IMG/VR virus record: IMGVR_UViG_3300025137_006024
Span: 1 to 41,679 of that record
Strand: one strand, 5' to 3'
Origin: a virus
DNA length: 41,679 nt
Made by a program: the position numbers and the translations under genes
Notes under the pieces: model-generated
What the model was told of the DNA's origin: nothing
Databases searched by the model: none
Seen by the model: only the letters and a program-made list of their open reading frames with translations
Shown: in pieces, positions 17,008 to 23,628 of the stretch
Numbering within the stretch: the first letter of the stretch is position 1
Layout of the letters: every line of letters starts with the position of its first letter

Positions 17008-17606
17008 AAAGTTGGATGTACAAAGATAAGCTTATAAATTTACCATATGTAATTAATGTTGAAGAACCTAAAGAAACATGGGGTATCTTTGGTGATAGTT
17101 TTGCACAATTAAGAGAAAATCAGATAAATTGGCTTAAAAAGTTTAGAAAATTTCCATATGAACATTCTTGGATAAGTTTTTTAGCTAATGCCTTTACAGT
17201 TCAGTGTGAGTCTTATGGGGTATCAAACGCTTCTGTGCCTGATATTATGCATACAGTCTTAAATTGTGAAAAATCATACGACCGTTACATAATTTTTATG
17301 ACTAACCCAAAGAGGAGTAGCATATTTTCAAGCAAGGTAATGAGTCTTACTCTATGTAAAGAACTAAAAAGATTTCTTAAAGATAAAAAAGTTATTATAT
17401 GTTACTGGGATAAAACTCATAGAGTATTTAATTTTGGTCATCAATATATAATGTGTGATAAACACATAACAAATCGTTTAGAGAATGATTCTACTTACGT
17501 AGCGAACTCAAATCCTTTAGACCATCAATTTGGTTACCACCATATGTCTCTTAGGGGTAACTTTTTATTTTTTTTAGACCTATATCGTTTAATTAATTCT
17601 TGCTGA
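16998..17606 (+). CDS. SGNH/GDSL hydrolase-like protein
   Basis: A 202-aa protein with the four SGNH blocks in order: FGDSF (catalytic Ser34 in GDS 32-34), Gly74 (SYGVSNAS), Asn103 (MTNPKR), and Asp175/His181-182 (LDHQFGYHHMS). This family includes esterases and O-acetyl transferases or deacetylases acting on lipids and glycans. There is no signal peptide, so it acts in the cytoplasm or on a phage product. It starts 10 nt inside the nuclease gene and is followed by a 45-nt gap. Sequence divergence from typical lipases makes the substrate unpredictable. Confidence 0.68.
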   Translation: MQVKSWMYKDKLINLPYVINVEEPKETWGIFGDSFAQLRENQINWLKKFRKFPYEHSWISFLANAFTVQCESYGVSNASVPDIMHTVLNCEKSYDRYIIFMTNPKRSSIFSSKVMSLTLCKELKRFLKDKKVIICYWDKTHRVFNFGHQYIMCDKHITNRLENDSTYVANSNPLDHQFGYHHMSLRGNFLFFLDLYRLINSC

Positions 17607-17628
17607 ATATAATCAATTTTGATATTAT
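17600..17628 (+). promoter_or_regulatory. Possible sigma70-type promoter
   Basis: TTGCTG (17600-17605), a 17-nt spacer and TATTAT (17623-17628) lie in one of the few gaps of the + arm, ahead of the exonuclease gene. An AGGAG ribosome binding site follows at about 17641-17645. The -35 match is poor and the region is AT-rich, so chance is a serious alternative. Confidence 0.3.
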
Positions 17629-17651
17629 ATATTTAATAACAGGAGATAAAC

Positions 17652-18506
17652 ATGAATGATACAAAATCATGGAATGATTTGGATGCTCTACAAGCTCCAG
17701 ACTATTCTAATTACAAAAACTTATTACTTATAGATGGTAACAACCTTTCCTATAGATGGTTACAGAGACCTAATCACGGTAGCTTTGCTCAAGATTTCAT
17801 AAGGACTGTACAATCACTCTCAAAATCATATGAAGCATCAAAAACTATAGTCTGCTTTGACTTTGGCAAAAGCTATTTTAGAATGAACATGTCAGATGAC
17901 TACAAAGCAAACCGTAAAAAACCAAAAGAAGAAGAAGAAGTAAAGCGATATGACGCTTTTTTTGAGGTTTTAAATAACTTACCTGATATGTTAGATGAAG
18001 ATGTATTAAAGTTCAGAGGAGTAGAAGCTGACGACACTATTGCACACCTAGTTATGAAGTTTGAAGATAGTGAAAAGTATGATAAAATATGGATTGTTTC
18101 TTCAGATCGTGACTTACATCAATTAATCAGTGAAAAAACTAGTATATTTAATATATTCGGCAGACGAGAAGTTACTGTAGAGTCAATGTACGAGGACCTA
18201 GAAATTACTCCTGACCTATATCTTTTATCAAGAATAATAGAAGGTGATAAAAGTGATAATATAATTGGAGTTGAAGGTATAGGACCTAAACGTGCACAAG
18301 CGTTAGCTAAAGAGTATAAAACATTTGATGATTTACTACAAGCACTACCTATAAAAGGTAGAGCTAAATATATACAAAATTTAAATGCTTCTAAGGATCT
18401 TTTAATTAAAAACGAAAAAATGATAAGCCTAAAAGCTTACAACGAAGCAGCTCTAAACGCATCAAAGGAGCCAGAGTTAGTGCATGACAAACTTGAATCA
18501 ATGTAG
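17652..18506 (+). CDS. 5'-3' exonuclease / flap endonuclease (T4 RNase H-like)
   Basis: A 284-aa FEN/PIN-like nuclease that removes RNA primers and 5' flaps, the activity missing from the phage PolA. Metal ligands include D28 (LLIDGNN), the GVEADDT cluster, and SSDRD near residue 153. A helix-hairpin-helix DNA-binding segment (GVEGIGPKRAQ) follows IIEGDKSDN, exactly as in T4 rnh and the Pol I N-terminal domain. It is preceded by an AGGAG site, and its end overlaps the dUTPase-like gene by 23 nt. Confidence 0.93.
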   Translation: MNDTKSWNDLDALQAPDYSNYKNLLLIDGNNLSYRWLQRPNHGSFAQDFIRTVQSLSKSYEASKTIVCFDFGKSYFRMNMSDDYKANRKKPKEEEEVKRYDAFFEVLNNLPDMLDEDVLKFRGVEADDTIAHLVMKFEDSEKYDKIWIVSSDRDLHQLISEKTSIFNIFGRREVTVESMYEDLEITPDLYLLSRIIEGDKSDNIIGVEGIGPKRAQALAKEYKTFDDLLQALPIKGRAKYIQNLNASKDLLIKNEKMISLKAYNEAALNASKEPELVHDKLESM

Positions 18507-19068
18507 TATAAAATTTAAAAAAAGACCACTAGCTCAAACACTAGAAAAAACAACAGGAATGAGTTGGTCTTTTAGACAAGTAAACGATTTTGACGTACAC
18601 GTTTGCTTAAAATTATGTGTACCTAATAAAGCTATAATTCCGAAGTTAGCCTGTAAGCCTGTGCCTACAGGCATATCTCCAGAGTTACTTAATCCAAACT
18701 ACAAAATGGTGATGTCAACAAACTCATTACTTGCTTACGAAAAAGGCTGTATTGTTCTTGATTCTCCAGCAGTTTTGGATTTCTCTTTTAGAGGAGAGAT
18801 ATGGGTAATGCTATACAATACAACAAGAGAAAATGTAACATTAAGAACAGGGCATGAGATAGCTAACCTAACTTTAGAACCTGTGACAAAAATGGATATA
18901 AGCTATGTCGGAGATGTTAGTCAAGCTCCTGCGTCTATGGGTAAGGTTAAGTGGGTAAAAAAACATATAGAAAATTTAGTACCTAAAACAAATTTGGGAA
19001 ATCAACATTCTCAAAAAAAATTTACAAAAGAAGAAATTAAAAATTACTTGAAAAATGATGAGTTCTAA
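18484..19068 (+). CDS. dUTPase-fold protein with altered motif 2
   Basis: The central 120 residues follow the trimeric dUTPase/dCTP deaminase pattern: PVPTGISPELL (motif 1 region), STNSLLAYEKGCIVLD (motif 2 region), AVLDFSFRGEIWVMLYN (motif 3, with the catalytic Asp) and a GHEIANLTLEPV strand (motif 4). The usual P-R-S-G/S of motif 2 reads S-T-N-S, and the Tyr of motif 3 is Phe. A basic C-terminal extension of about 50 residues replaces the Gly-rich motif 5 arm. Activity may therefore be altered, or the fold reused for another role. It follows the exonuclease in the same unit as the nucleotide enzymes. Confidence 0.7.
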   Translation: MTNLNQCSIKFKKRPLAQTLEKTTGMSWSFRQVNDFDVHVCLKLCVPNKAIIPKLACKPVPTGISPELLNPNYKMVMSTNSLLAYEKGCIVLDSPAVLDFSFRGEIWVMLYNTTRENVTLRTGHEIANLTLEPVTKMDISYVGDVSQAPASMGKVKWVKKHIENLVPKTNLGNQHSQKKFTKEEIKNYLKNDEF

Positions 19069-19150
19069 TCAATTAGAAAAGCGTATGAAAGAGAATAGAA
19101 TTGTATTTTGAAATAAATAATTTTGATAAAGCTGTGATTGTAGTTATAAG

Positions 19151-20272
19151 ATGATTATTTTTTTAACTCAATATTATAAAGGCATAGGTCATGCTAATAG
19201 AGTTAGACTTATTGCTAAAGAAGTCGGAAAAACTCACGAAATAACAGTAGTAGATCAGTTATATAAGCCCCCAATTACTTTTGAAAATGCAGAACATATA
19301 GCTTTAATGCAGGATTTTAAGTTACCAGCCTCTGAAAATGTATTTAAATTTATTCAGCAAAAACAATTAGTTGCTTATAGAATACAAAAATGGATAGGAC
19401 TGTTAGACAAATTAAAACCAAAAGTTGTAGTTATTGAGGGATTTCCTTTTTGTAGACAACAATTTGCTTTTGAGTTTTTTCAATATATAAAGGCAGTAAA
19501 AGAACGAAATATAAAATTACTCTGTTCTATTAGAGATTTTCCGTATGATGAACCACATTCTCAATCTTTACAAGATTGGGTAGCTATTAGTCAAAACCTA
19601 GTCTTAAATAATTTTTTTGATGAAGTGCTAGTTCATGGTGATAAAAAAATATTAGCTTTATCTAGCGATACAATAAGGATAGCTAACTCACATGACCTAA
19701 TGAAAGAGATTAAAAAGAAGATTTACTACACTGGATACGTCTGTGATAAAGAGTTAAAAAAACATAAAACAAAAAATAACATTGTGTATGTAAGTTGTGG
19801 GATGAATAAAGAAGAAGTATTTTTAATATTTAGAGAAGTGATAAAAGCTGCAGAAAAGTTTCCTGATCTTCATTTTGTAATGCCTTTTGCAAATGACCAA
19901 CTAACTAGGTTAACTCCTAAAGCAAATAAGAATATAACTCTTACAAATTATATAGAAAATCTTGCAGAAAAAATTACAGAATGTAGATTATTTATTACGT
20001 ATGGAGGTTATAATTCTACAATGGAAGTATTACAAACGCAATGTCCTTCAGTGCTAATTCCTAGACAAAGCGGTAGAAAACTAGAGCAATTTATAAGATG
20101 TTATAAGTTTGAGCCTTTAAATGTGTTCAAAGTTTGTAATTCTAATGAATTAAATAAATTACATAGTATAATTGATGATGCATTGACTGAGGATAATTTT
20201 CCCGCAAAGTTTGAATATAATATGAAAGGGGCAGAAAATAGTGCAAACAGACTCATCAAGCATATCTCTTGA
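19151..20272 (+). CDS. GT-B glycosyltransferase, MurG/GT28-like
   Basis: A 373-aa protein with a two-Rossmann layout. The N-terminal half begins IIFLTQYYKGIGHANRV, with the GxGH turn of GT28-like enzymes. The C-terminal half has VYVSCGMNKEE and a late TYGGYNSTMEVLQTQCPSVLIPR segment, the donor-binding GGxxS...E...P pattern of MurG and related UDP-sugar transferases. It is soluble and lacks a signal peptide. No good ribosome binding site precedes the ATG, and an 82-nt gap separates it from the dUTPase-like gene. It is the second glycosyltransferase in the arm; the acceptor is unknown. Confidence 0.77.
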   Translation: MIIFLTQYYKGIGHANRVRLIAKEVGKTHEITVVDQLYKPPITFENAEHIALMQDFKLPASENVFKFIQQKQLVAYRIQKWIGLLDKLKPKVVVIEGFPFCRQQFAFEFFQYIKAVKERNIKLLCSIRDFPYDEPHSQSLQDWVAISQNLVLNNFFDEVLVHGDKKILALSSDTIRIANSHDLMKEIKKKIYYTGYVCDKELKKHKTKNNIVYVSCGMNKEEVFLIFREVIKAAEKFPDLHFVMPFANDQLTRLTPKANKNITLTNYIENLAEKITECRLFITYGGYNSTMEVLQTQCPSVLIPRQSGRKLEQFIRCYKFEPLNVFKVCNSNELNKLHSIIDDALTEDNFPAKFEYNMKGAENSANRLIKHIS

Positions 20273-20795
20273 ACAATTTAAAGAATTAAGAAATCGGTGG
20301 AGAGAGCAGATTGCGGCAGTTGAGATCGCCAAAATTAAAGAGTGGCAAAAAGCAAACGATTTAACTAAAGCGTATACAGATGCTAAAAGAAATCAATATA
20401 TAGTACAAACTTTAGTAGATAAAAAACTGAGATATAAGTTTTTATCTACTGAACATATTGTGCTAATAGGTTGTGGGATGTACCCTTACAGCTTATTTGA
20501 TTTACACAAACAATATCCCGACATAAAGTCTATAGGTATAGAAATAGACAATAATAGAGCATTAATAGCTAAAAAATTGATATCTTGCTCTCCTGCAAAA
20601 GATAAGATTAAAATAGTGAATGAAGATGGAATTAACTATGACTATAGTTGGTTGGGAATTGATGATTTAGTTTTTGTTAGCGTAGATGTAGAGATTGAAA
20701 AAGCAATACTAGAAAAAGTAATTATGACAAGCAAAGCATCACCGTTTCTTTGCGCGCCTTACCACTCTGCGTGGAGAAAGGCGTACCTTAGATAG
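20241..20795 (+). CDS. SAM-dependent methyltransferase-like protein
   Basis: A Rossmann SAM-binding core is visible: IVLIGCGMYPYS (motif I, residues 73-84), then SIGIEIDNN (97-105) with acidic residues to hold the ribose, then IVNEDGINYDYSW and LVFVSVDVEIEKAI. The GCGMYPYS loop recalls the nicotianamine-synthase-like group, but that is weak. I accept the GTG start at 20241, giving 184 aa and a 32-nt overlap with the glycosyltransferase. The gene ends at the converging terminator. No target-recognition domain is evident, so DNA, glycan or small-molecule methylation cannot be distinguished. Confidence 0.66.
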   Translation: MQTDSSSISLEQFKELRNRWREQIAAVEIAKIKEWQKANDLTKAYTDAKRNQYIVQTLVDKKLRYKFLSTEHIVLIGCGMYPYSLFDLHKQYPDIKSIGIEIDNNRALIAKKLISCSPAKDKIKIVNEDGINYDYSWLGIDDLVFVSVDVEIEKAILEKVIMTSKASPFLCAPYHSAWRKAYLR

Positions 20796-20821
20796 TTTTA
20801 ACTTTCTTTGTCTACGCCTTT
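20777..20821. terminator. Bidirectional terminator between convergent arms
   Basis: AAAGGCGTA (20777-20785) and TACGCCTTT (20813-20821) form a perfect 9-bp inverted repeat with a 27-nt loop. Read on + the stem ends in TTTT; read on - the mirror image also ends in T. It lies exactly where the + strand arm ends (the left arm overlaps the methyltransferase 3' end) and 40 nt before the last - strand gene. The long loop makes it less than ideal as an intrinsic terminator. Confidence 0.66.
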
Positions 20822-20860
20822 TCACACTTGTACTGCTTACAAAAGAATCAACATTTGTAA

Positions 20861-21067
20861 TCATTTTACTTTTACAGTTTTTATAGTTTGTAAATTTGGG
20901 TTTTTGACTTCTTTTATCATTCTAGTTTTTTCAGGTAAATTTTTATAATACTCTAATGTTTCAGTTTTCTTCGCTGAATCATATTCTTCAATTAATCCAT
21001 ATCTAGGATCACCGATCATTTCTAATTTACCTTCACCGATTCCAGAGCCAAACGAGCTACGCGCCAT
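20861..21067 (-). CDS. Small hypothetical protein, 68 aa
   Basis: The last gene of the virion arm. It is basic at the C-terminus (KTVKVK), with a Gly/Ser-rich start (ARSSFGSGIGEGK) and no recognised domain. Its ATG overlaps the upstream stop (TAATG), so the pair is translationally coupled. Position after the structural genes suggests a minor virion component, without direct evidence. Confidence 0.68.
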   Translation of the reverse strand: MARSSFGSGIGEGKLEMIGDPRYGLIEEYDSAKKTETLEYYKNLPEKTRMIKEVKNPNLQTIKTVKVK

Positions 21068-21423
21068 TATTTCATGTCCTTGTAGACTGTTCCGCCCATA
21101 CCGCCTGTTACTGATTCAGAAGCAGTTGAGAATTTTTTATTAATGCCGCTAGCAGTTGGACCGCCTGAGACATGACCTGAAGCCATTGAACCAGCAGCTG
21201 AATTCATATCAGCCATAATAGGTGCTTGGTCTGCATATCCAGGTGATGTTTTCATCCCACCCATAACTGCCGCATTTGGTGCGCCAGAAGATCTGCTATC
21301 GCTTGATCCTGTAAAAGAAGTTCTTTGTGTTCCGCCTTTAGCACTTTTTGGAGCATTTTTTATACTTTTAATATACTTCATGTCCTCAGCACTACCTGGT
21401 GCCATTTTTCTAATCATTGCCAT
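21067..21423 (-). CDS. Gly/Ser/Ala/Met-rich small protein, 118 aa
   Basis: Unrecognised. It has a basic N-terminal 35 residues, then a low-complexity region with repeated GG(M/T), SGG and MASG/MADM words and no predicted hydrophobic core. It has a good ribosome binding site (GGGAG on -, 21430-21434) six nt from the ATG and follows a strong hairpin, so it may be expressed independently of the beta-helix gene. The composition fits a flexible structural or scaffold-like protein rather than an enzyme. Confidence 0.7.
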   Translation of the reverse strand: MAMIRKMAPGSAEDMKYIKSIKNAPKSAKGGTQRTSFTGSSDSRSSGAPNAAVMGGMKTSPGYADQAPIMADMNSAAGSMASGHVSGGPTASGINKKFSTASESVTGGMGGTVYKDMK

Positions 21424-21443
21424 GATTTTCTCCCTTTTAAAAG

Positions 21444-21464
21444 AGCGGGGATATACTCCCCGCT
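21444..21464 (-). terminator. Intrinsic terminator after the beta-helix gene
   Basis: AGCGGGGA (21444-21451), loop TATAC, TCCCCGCT (21457-21464): a perfect, GC-rich 8-bp stem with a 5-nt loop in an otherwise AT-rich spacer. On the - strand it is followed by C and then TTTT (21442-21439). It sits 25 nt past the stop of the 384-aa gene. The short T run suggests partial termination, which would let some transcription reach the two last genes. Confidence 0.68.
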
Positions 21465-21488
21465 ATATTTTGTTTATTTAGTTAGTTA

Positions 21489-22643
21489 TTAACCAACTGA
21501 TGCGCTAAATGGTGTCGCTTCTGTACCAGATGCAGTTAAGTTTCCTCTTACTGCATATTGGTTAGCCGCAATATCCATTAACTCGATGTAGTCACCAATC
21601 GCAACACCACCTTGTGTACTGCCGTTGAGTGTGATTGTGTCATCTGTACCATCAGCTTCAAAACCGACAACAGTGTTTCCGCCGTCAGCTAAGAACATAA
21701 TTGTACCATCAATAGTATCTGTAGCATCAGCAACTTTAAATACATAGTTTGAAGTGTTAACAACACTTATGATAAACTTGTATATATCTCCAGAGCCTGT
21801 AGCTGCTGGTAATGTTAGTGTAACAGATGCGTTTCCGCCAACTTCACCTAATAGATTAATTCTATTTGCATGCTCAAGTCTTGTTATAGCATCAGTTCCT
21901 GTAATTGTTGTTACTCCAGTCGGCTGACCAAGAACAACAACTCCACCACCATTTTCAACTGCATCACCTGTGCCTGGGACACCTGTTGAGTTTCTAATAG
22001 TAATAGCGGCAGTTCCTCCGCCACCATGAACGTATGCATTAGCACCTTTAAATGATGTGCTATCAATAGTTGCAGCTGCGTTTGAGAACATACCAGAGTC
22101 AGTATTAAAAATACAACCCTCTAGCTCCATTGTAGATGAATTTGCGTGATTAACAATTCCAGTGCTGGTCGTTACGTTATCACCAAATGTACATCTTGTA
22201 AACTTTACCACTGACGCAGCATCTGTTGCTGCAACTGCGGCATTTGAGTCTAAAACACCTATTGTAACAGCTGCGTTTTGTTGAGCGGCTGTTGCGCTTC
22301 CGGCTACTCCATCAAAAATACAATCAATAAATGTTGTAGTTGATGCAGTATTTCCAATTATTGCTCCAGGTGTGTTTATTTTACAATTTTTTATTATTAC
22401 GTTTGCGCCCGCTGCCATTGCCGTTGGAATTGAAAAACCAGTGAAAATAACATCTTTTGCATTACCCATGCCGACAATTGTTACGTCAGCTACATTTGAT
22501 GTTCTAGGATCATCATATGTACCTGGTAGCATTTGAATGACATCACCTGCTTGTAGGTGATTGGTAGGTATTGCGTGAATTGATTTGAACTGAGCGTTTT
22601 GTGCTAGTTCTGGACTTACTAAATGTGTTTGATTATTAGCCAT
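21489..22643 (-). CDS. Right-handed beta-helix virion protein (spike or decoration)
   Basis: A 384-aa protein whose first 240 residues show short, regularly spaced beta-strands with C/N/S turns (VIIKNCKI, TTFIDCIF, VKFTRCTF, MELEGCIF, AITIRNS), the rung pattern of pectate-lyase-like beta helices. An early segment (LQAGDVIQMLPGTYDD) is the entry strand typical of these proteins. The last 130 residues are a Gly/Thr-rich beta domain. No signal peptide or catalytic carboxylates can be assigned, so receptor binding or decoration is more likely than enzymatic depolymerisation. It is followed by a terminator hairpin, fitting high expression. Confidence 0.78.
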   Translation of the reverse strand: MANNQTHLVSPELAQNAQFKSIHAIPTNHLQAGDVIQMLPGTYDDPRTSNVADVTIVGMGNAKDVIFTGFSIPTAMAAGANVIIKNCKINTPGAIIGNTASTTTFIDCIFDGVAGSATAAQQNAAVTIGVLDSNAAVAATDAASVVKFTRCTFGDNVTTSTGIVNHANSSTMELEGCIFNTDSGMFSNAAATIDSTSFKGANAYVHGGGGTAAITIRNSTGVPGTGDAVENGGGVVVLGQPTGVTTITGTDAITRLEHANRINLLGEVGGNASVTLTLPAATGSGDIYKFIISVVNTSNYVFKVADATDTIDGTIMFLADGGNTVVGFEADGTDDTITLNGSTQGGVAIGDYIELMDIAANQYAVRGNLTASGTEATPFSASVG

Positions 22644-22645
22644 TT

Positions 22646-22858
22646 TTATTTACCCTTCTTCTTTTTAAGAATTGCTTTTTGTAAAGCGAGAGGTAACTTT
22701 TTCTGCTGTGCAGTTAGTCCGTTCATAGATTTCCCATTACCGTTCATTCCATTCCCGTTCTTTTTCATGGCGTTACCGTTGCCATTTTTCTTTTTAGCCA
22801 AAAAAGCAGGCAAAGCCTTACCTGTTTTGGGATCTTTTTTCATAGGCATTTTTGCCAT
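22646..22858 (-). CDS. Lys/Asn/Gly-repeat small basic protein, 70 aa
   Basis: Very basic and repetitive. MPMKKDPKTGKALPAFLAKKK is followed by NGNG words separated by K and M (about residues 25-47), then a segment LTAQQKKLPLALQKAILKKKK. Small proteins of this style occur near virion genes of marine phages, from memory only. A GGAG site lies upstream (GGAGACATGATATG). Function is unknown; DNA condensation, or serving as a substrate of the neighbouring radical SAM enzyme, are speculations. The stop lies two nt before the beta-helix start. Confidence 0.72.
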   Translation of the reverse strand: MAKMPMKKDPKTGKALPAFLAKKKNGNGNAMKKNGNGMNGNGKSMNGLTAQQKKLPLALQKAILKKKKGK

Positions 22859-22869
22859 ATCATGTCTCC

Positions 22870-22898
22870 ATTCTCGTTAATAATAGCATAAAAGTCAA
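22870..22898 (-). promoter_or_regulatory. Weak promoter candidate ahead of the 70-aa and beta-helix genes
   Basis: On the - strand, TTGACT (22898-22893), a 17-nt spacer and GAGAAT (22875-22870) lie in a 44-nt gap. The -35 matches 5 of 6 positions, but the -10 lacks the first T and matches only 4 of 6. Gaps are rare in this arm, which is the main reason to list it. Confidence 0.25.
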
Positions 22899-22902
22899 AA
22901 TT

Positions 22903-23106
22903 TTATTTATTCTTTTTAGGAAGTGGTTTTCCTGTTGCTCGAAGAGCGATTGCAACTGCTTGTTTTCGTTGAGCTTCAGCTCTAGATATCCCTTGTCTCT
23001 TCGCTAGGGTAGATATCCCCTTCGATCGTGACTTCGAGGGTTTCTTCATTAATTCCTTGATGTTCTTCGATATTGTTTTCTGACTTTTGCCTTTTTTCAA
23101 TGGCAT
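22903..23106 (-). CDS. Small basic phage protein (MPLKKGxS-KTIS-KQAVAIAL type), 67 aa
   Basis: The ends, MPLKKGKSQKTISKNIKEL and KQAVAIALRATGKPLPKK, match a small protein commonly seen among marine phage structural genes (from memory; function unknown). I chose the ATG at 23106 because GGAG lies six nt upstream (GGAGAAGCTAATG) and the family begins MPLKKG; an ATG at 23118 would add four residues. Compared with the usual form, about 25 extra residues (KKPSKSRSKGISTLAKRQGI and following) separate the two conserved blocks. The first 41 codons overlap the 3' end of the 145-aa gene in another frame. Confidence 0.78.
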   Translation of the reverse strand: MPLKKGKSQKTISKNIKELMKKPSKSRSKGISTLAKRQGISRAEAQRKQAVAIALRATGKPLPKKNK

Positions 23107-23419
23107 TAGCTTCTCCATTCATTATCATTATAGCTGCTGAAGGCGGTATCATCTCTTCATTTGTAGGAGTTGAAGGAGTTGCAGACTCCATTTCTTCTTC
23201 TGAGCTTGGAGTTGGTGTTGATTCCATAGTATAAACTAAATAGTCTCTATCAGAGTTAATATAAGCAGCGGAAACAGCTAATTTATTTGTCCACCATGTA
23301 GGTAAAGATGCTTCTTCATCAGCAGGTAATGCTTTTAGTATGTCTTGACAATCTTCAATAATATTGGCACATTGTCTTTTAGCTGAAGCAACGTCTGTAT
23401 GTCCATCTTTAATCTTCAT
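22982..23419 (-). CDS. Phage protein with conserved N-terminal helical domain and acidic tail, 145 aa
   Basis: Residues 1-65 (KIKDGHTDVASAKRQC, a helix, then SLPTWWTNKLAVSAAYIN and DRDYLVY) resemble a small helical protein common in marine phage structural clusters; its function is not known to me. The rest is low complexity: a Ser/Thr/Pro/Glu-rich linker, then a Glu-rich tail ending SEETRDI. The last 125 nt are read in a different frame by the basic 67-aa gene. The ATG overlaps the upstream stop as ATGA, and AAGGA lies upstream. Confidence 0.78.
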   Translation of the reverse strand: MKIKDGHTDVASAKRQCANIIEDCQDILKALPADEEASLPTWWTNKLAVSAAYINSDRDYLVYTMESTPTPSSEEEMESATPSTPTNEEMIPPSAAIMIMNGEANAIEKRQKSENNIEEHQGINEETLEVTIEGDIYPSEETRDI

Positions 23420-23628
23420 CTTTTTTTCCTTCTCTTAAATCCGATAGGTTTTGAATACTTTATAGGGTATCCTAAATTTCTCTCAGAAATAATTAACTTT
23501 TCTAATGATCTTGATGTAAGTCTACCACTAACTGCACTTTTTCGCAAACCCTCATTTCTACGAATTTTGGGACTGGGAGGTCGCTTGAATTGGAACTTAC
23601 CTATTCTTTTATAAGTTTTAGGTTTCAT
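23416..23628 (-). CDS. Small very basic protein, 70 aa
   Basis: Unrecognised. Lys and Arg make up about a third of the sequence (starts MKPKTYKRIGKFQFKR, ends GFKRRKKR), with no acidic cluster, suggesting binding to nucleic acid or to an acidic partner. I chose the ATG at 23628, which overlaps the radical SAM stop (TAATG) and has GGGG upstream, over a GTG at 23640. It is coupled at both ends (TAATG and ATGA), so it belongs firmly to the operon of the SPASM enzyme. Confidence 0.7.
   Translation of the reverse strand: MKPKTYKRIGKFQFKRPPSPKIRRNEGLRKSAVSGRLTSRSLEKLIISERNLGYPIKYSKPIGFKRRKKR

Noticed and set aside
19055-19111. Frame of 18 codons (MMSSNQLEKRM...) overlapping the dUTPase-like stop
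   Set aside because: Very short, no ribosome binding site, and not needed to explain the spacer; left as non-coding.
19123-19150. TTGATA and TATAAG with 16-nt spacing ahead of the GT-B gene
   Set aside because: The -10 would end directly at the ATG (19151), so transcription would start inside the coding region; probably chance in an AT-rich gap.
22903-23118. Frameshift explanation for the overlap of the 67-aa and 145-aa genes
   Set aside because: Both frames have their own start, ribosome binding site and family-like ends, so two overlapping genes fit better than one broken gene.
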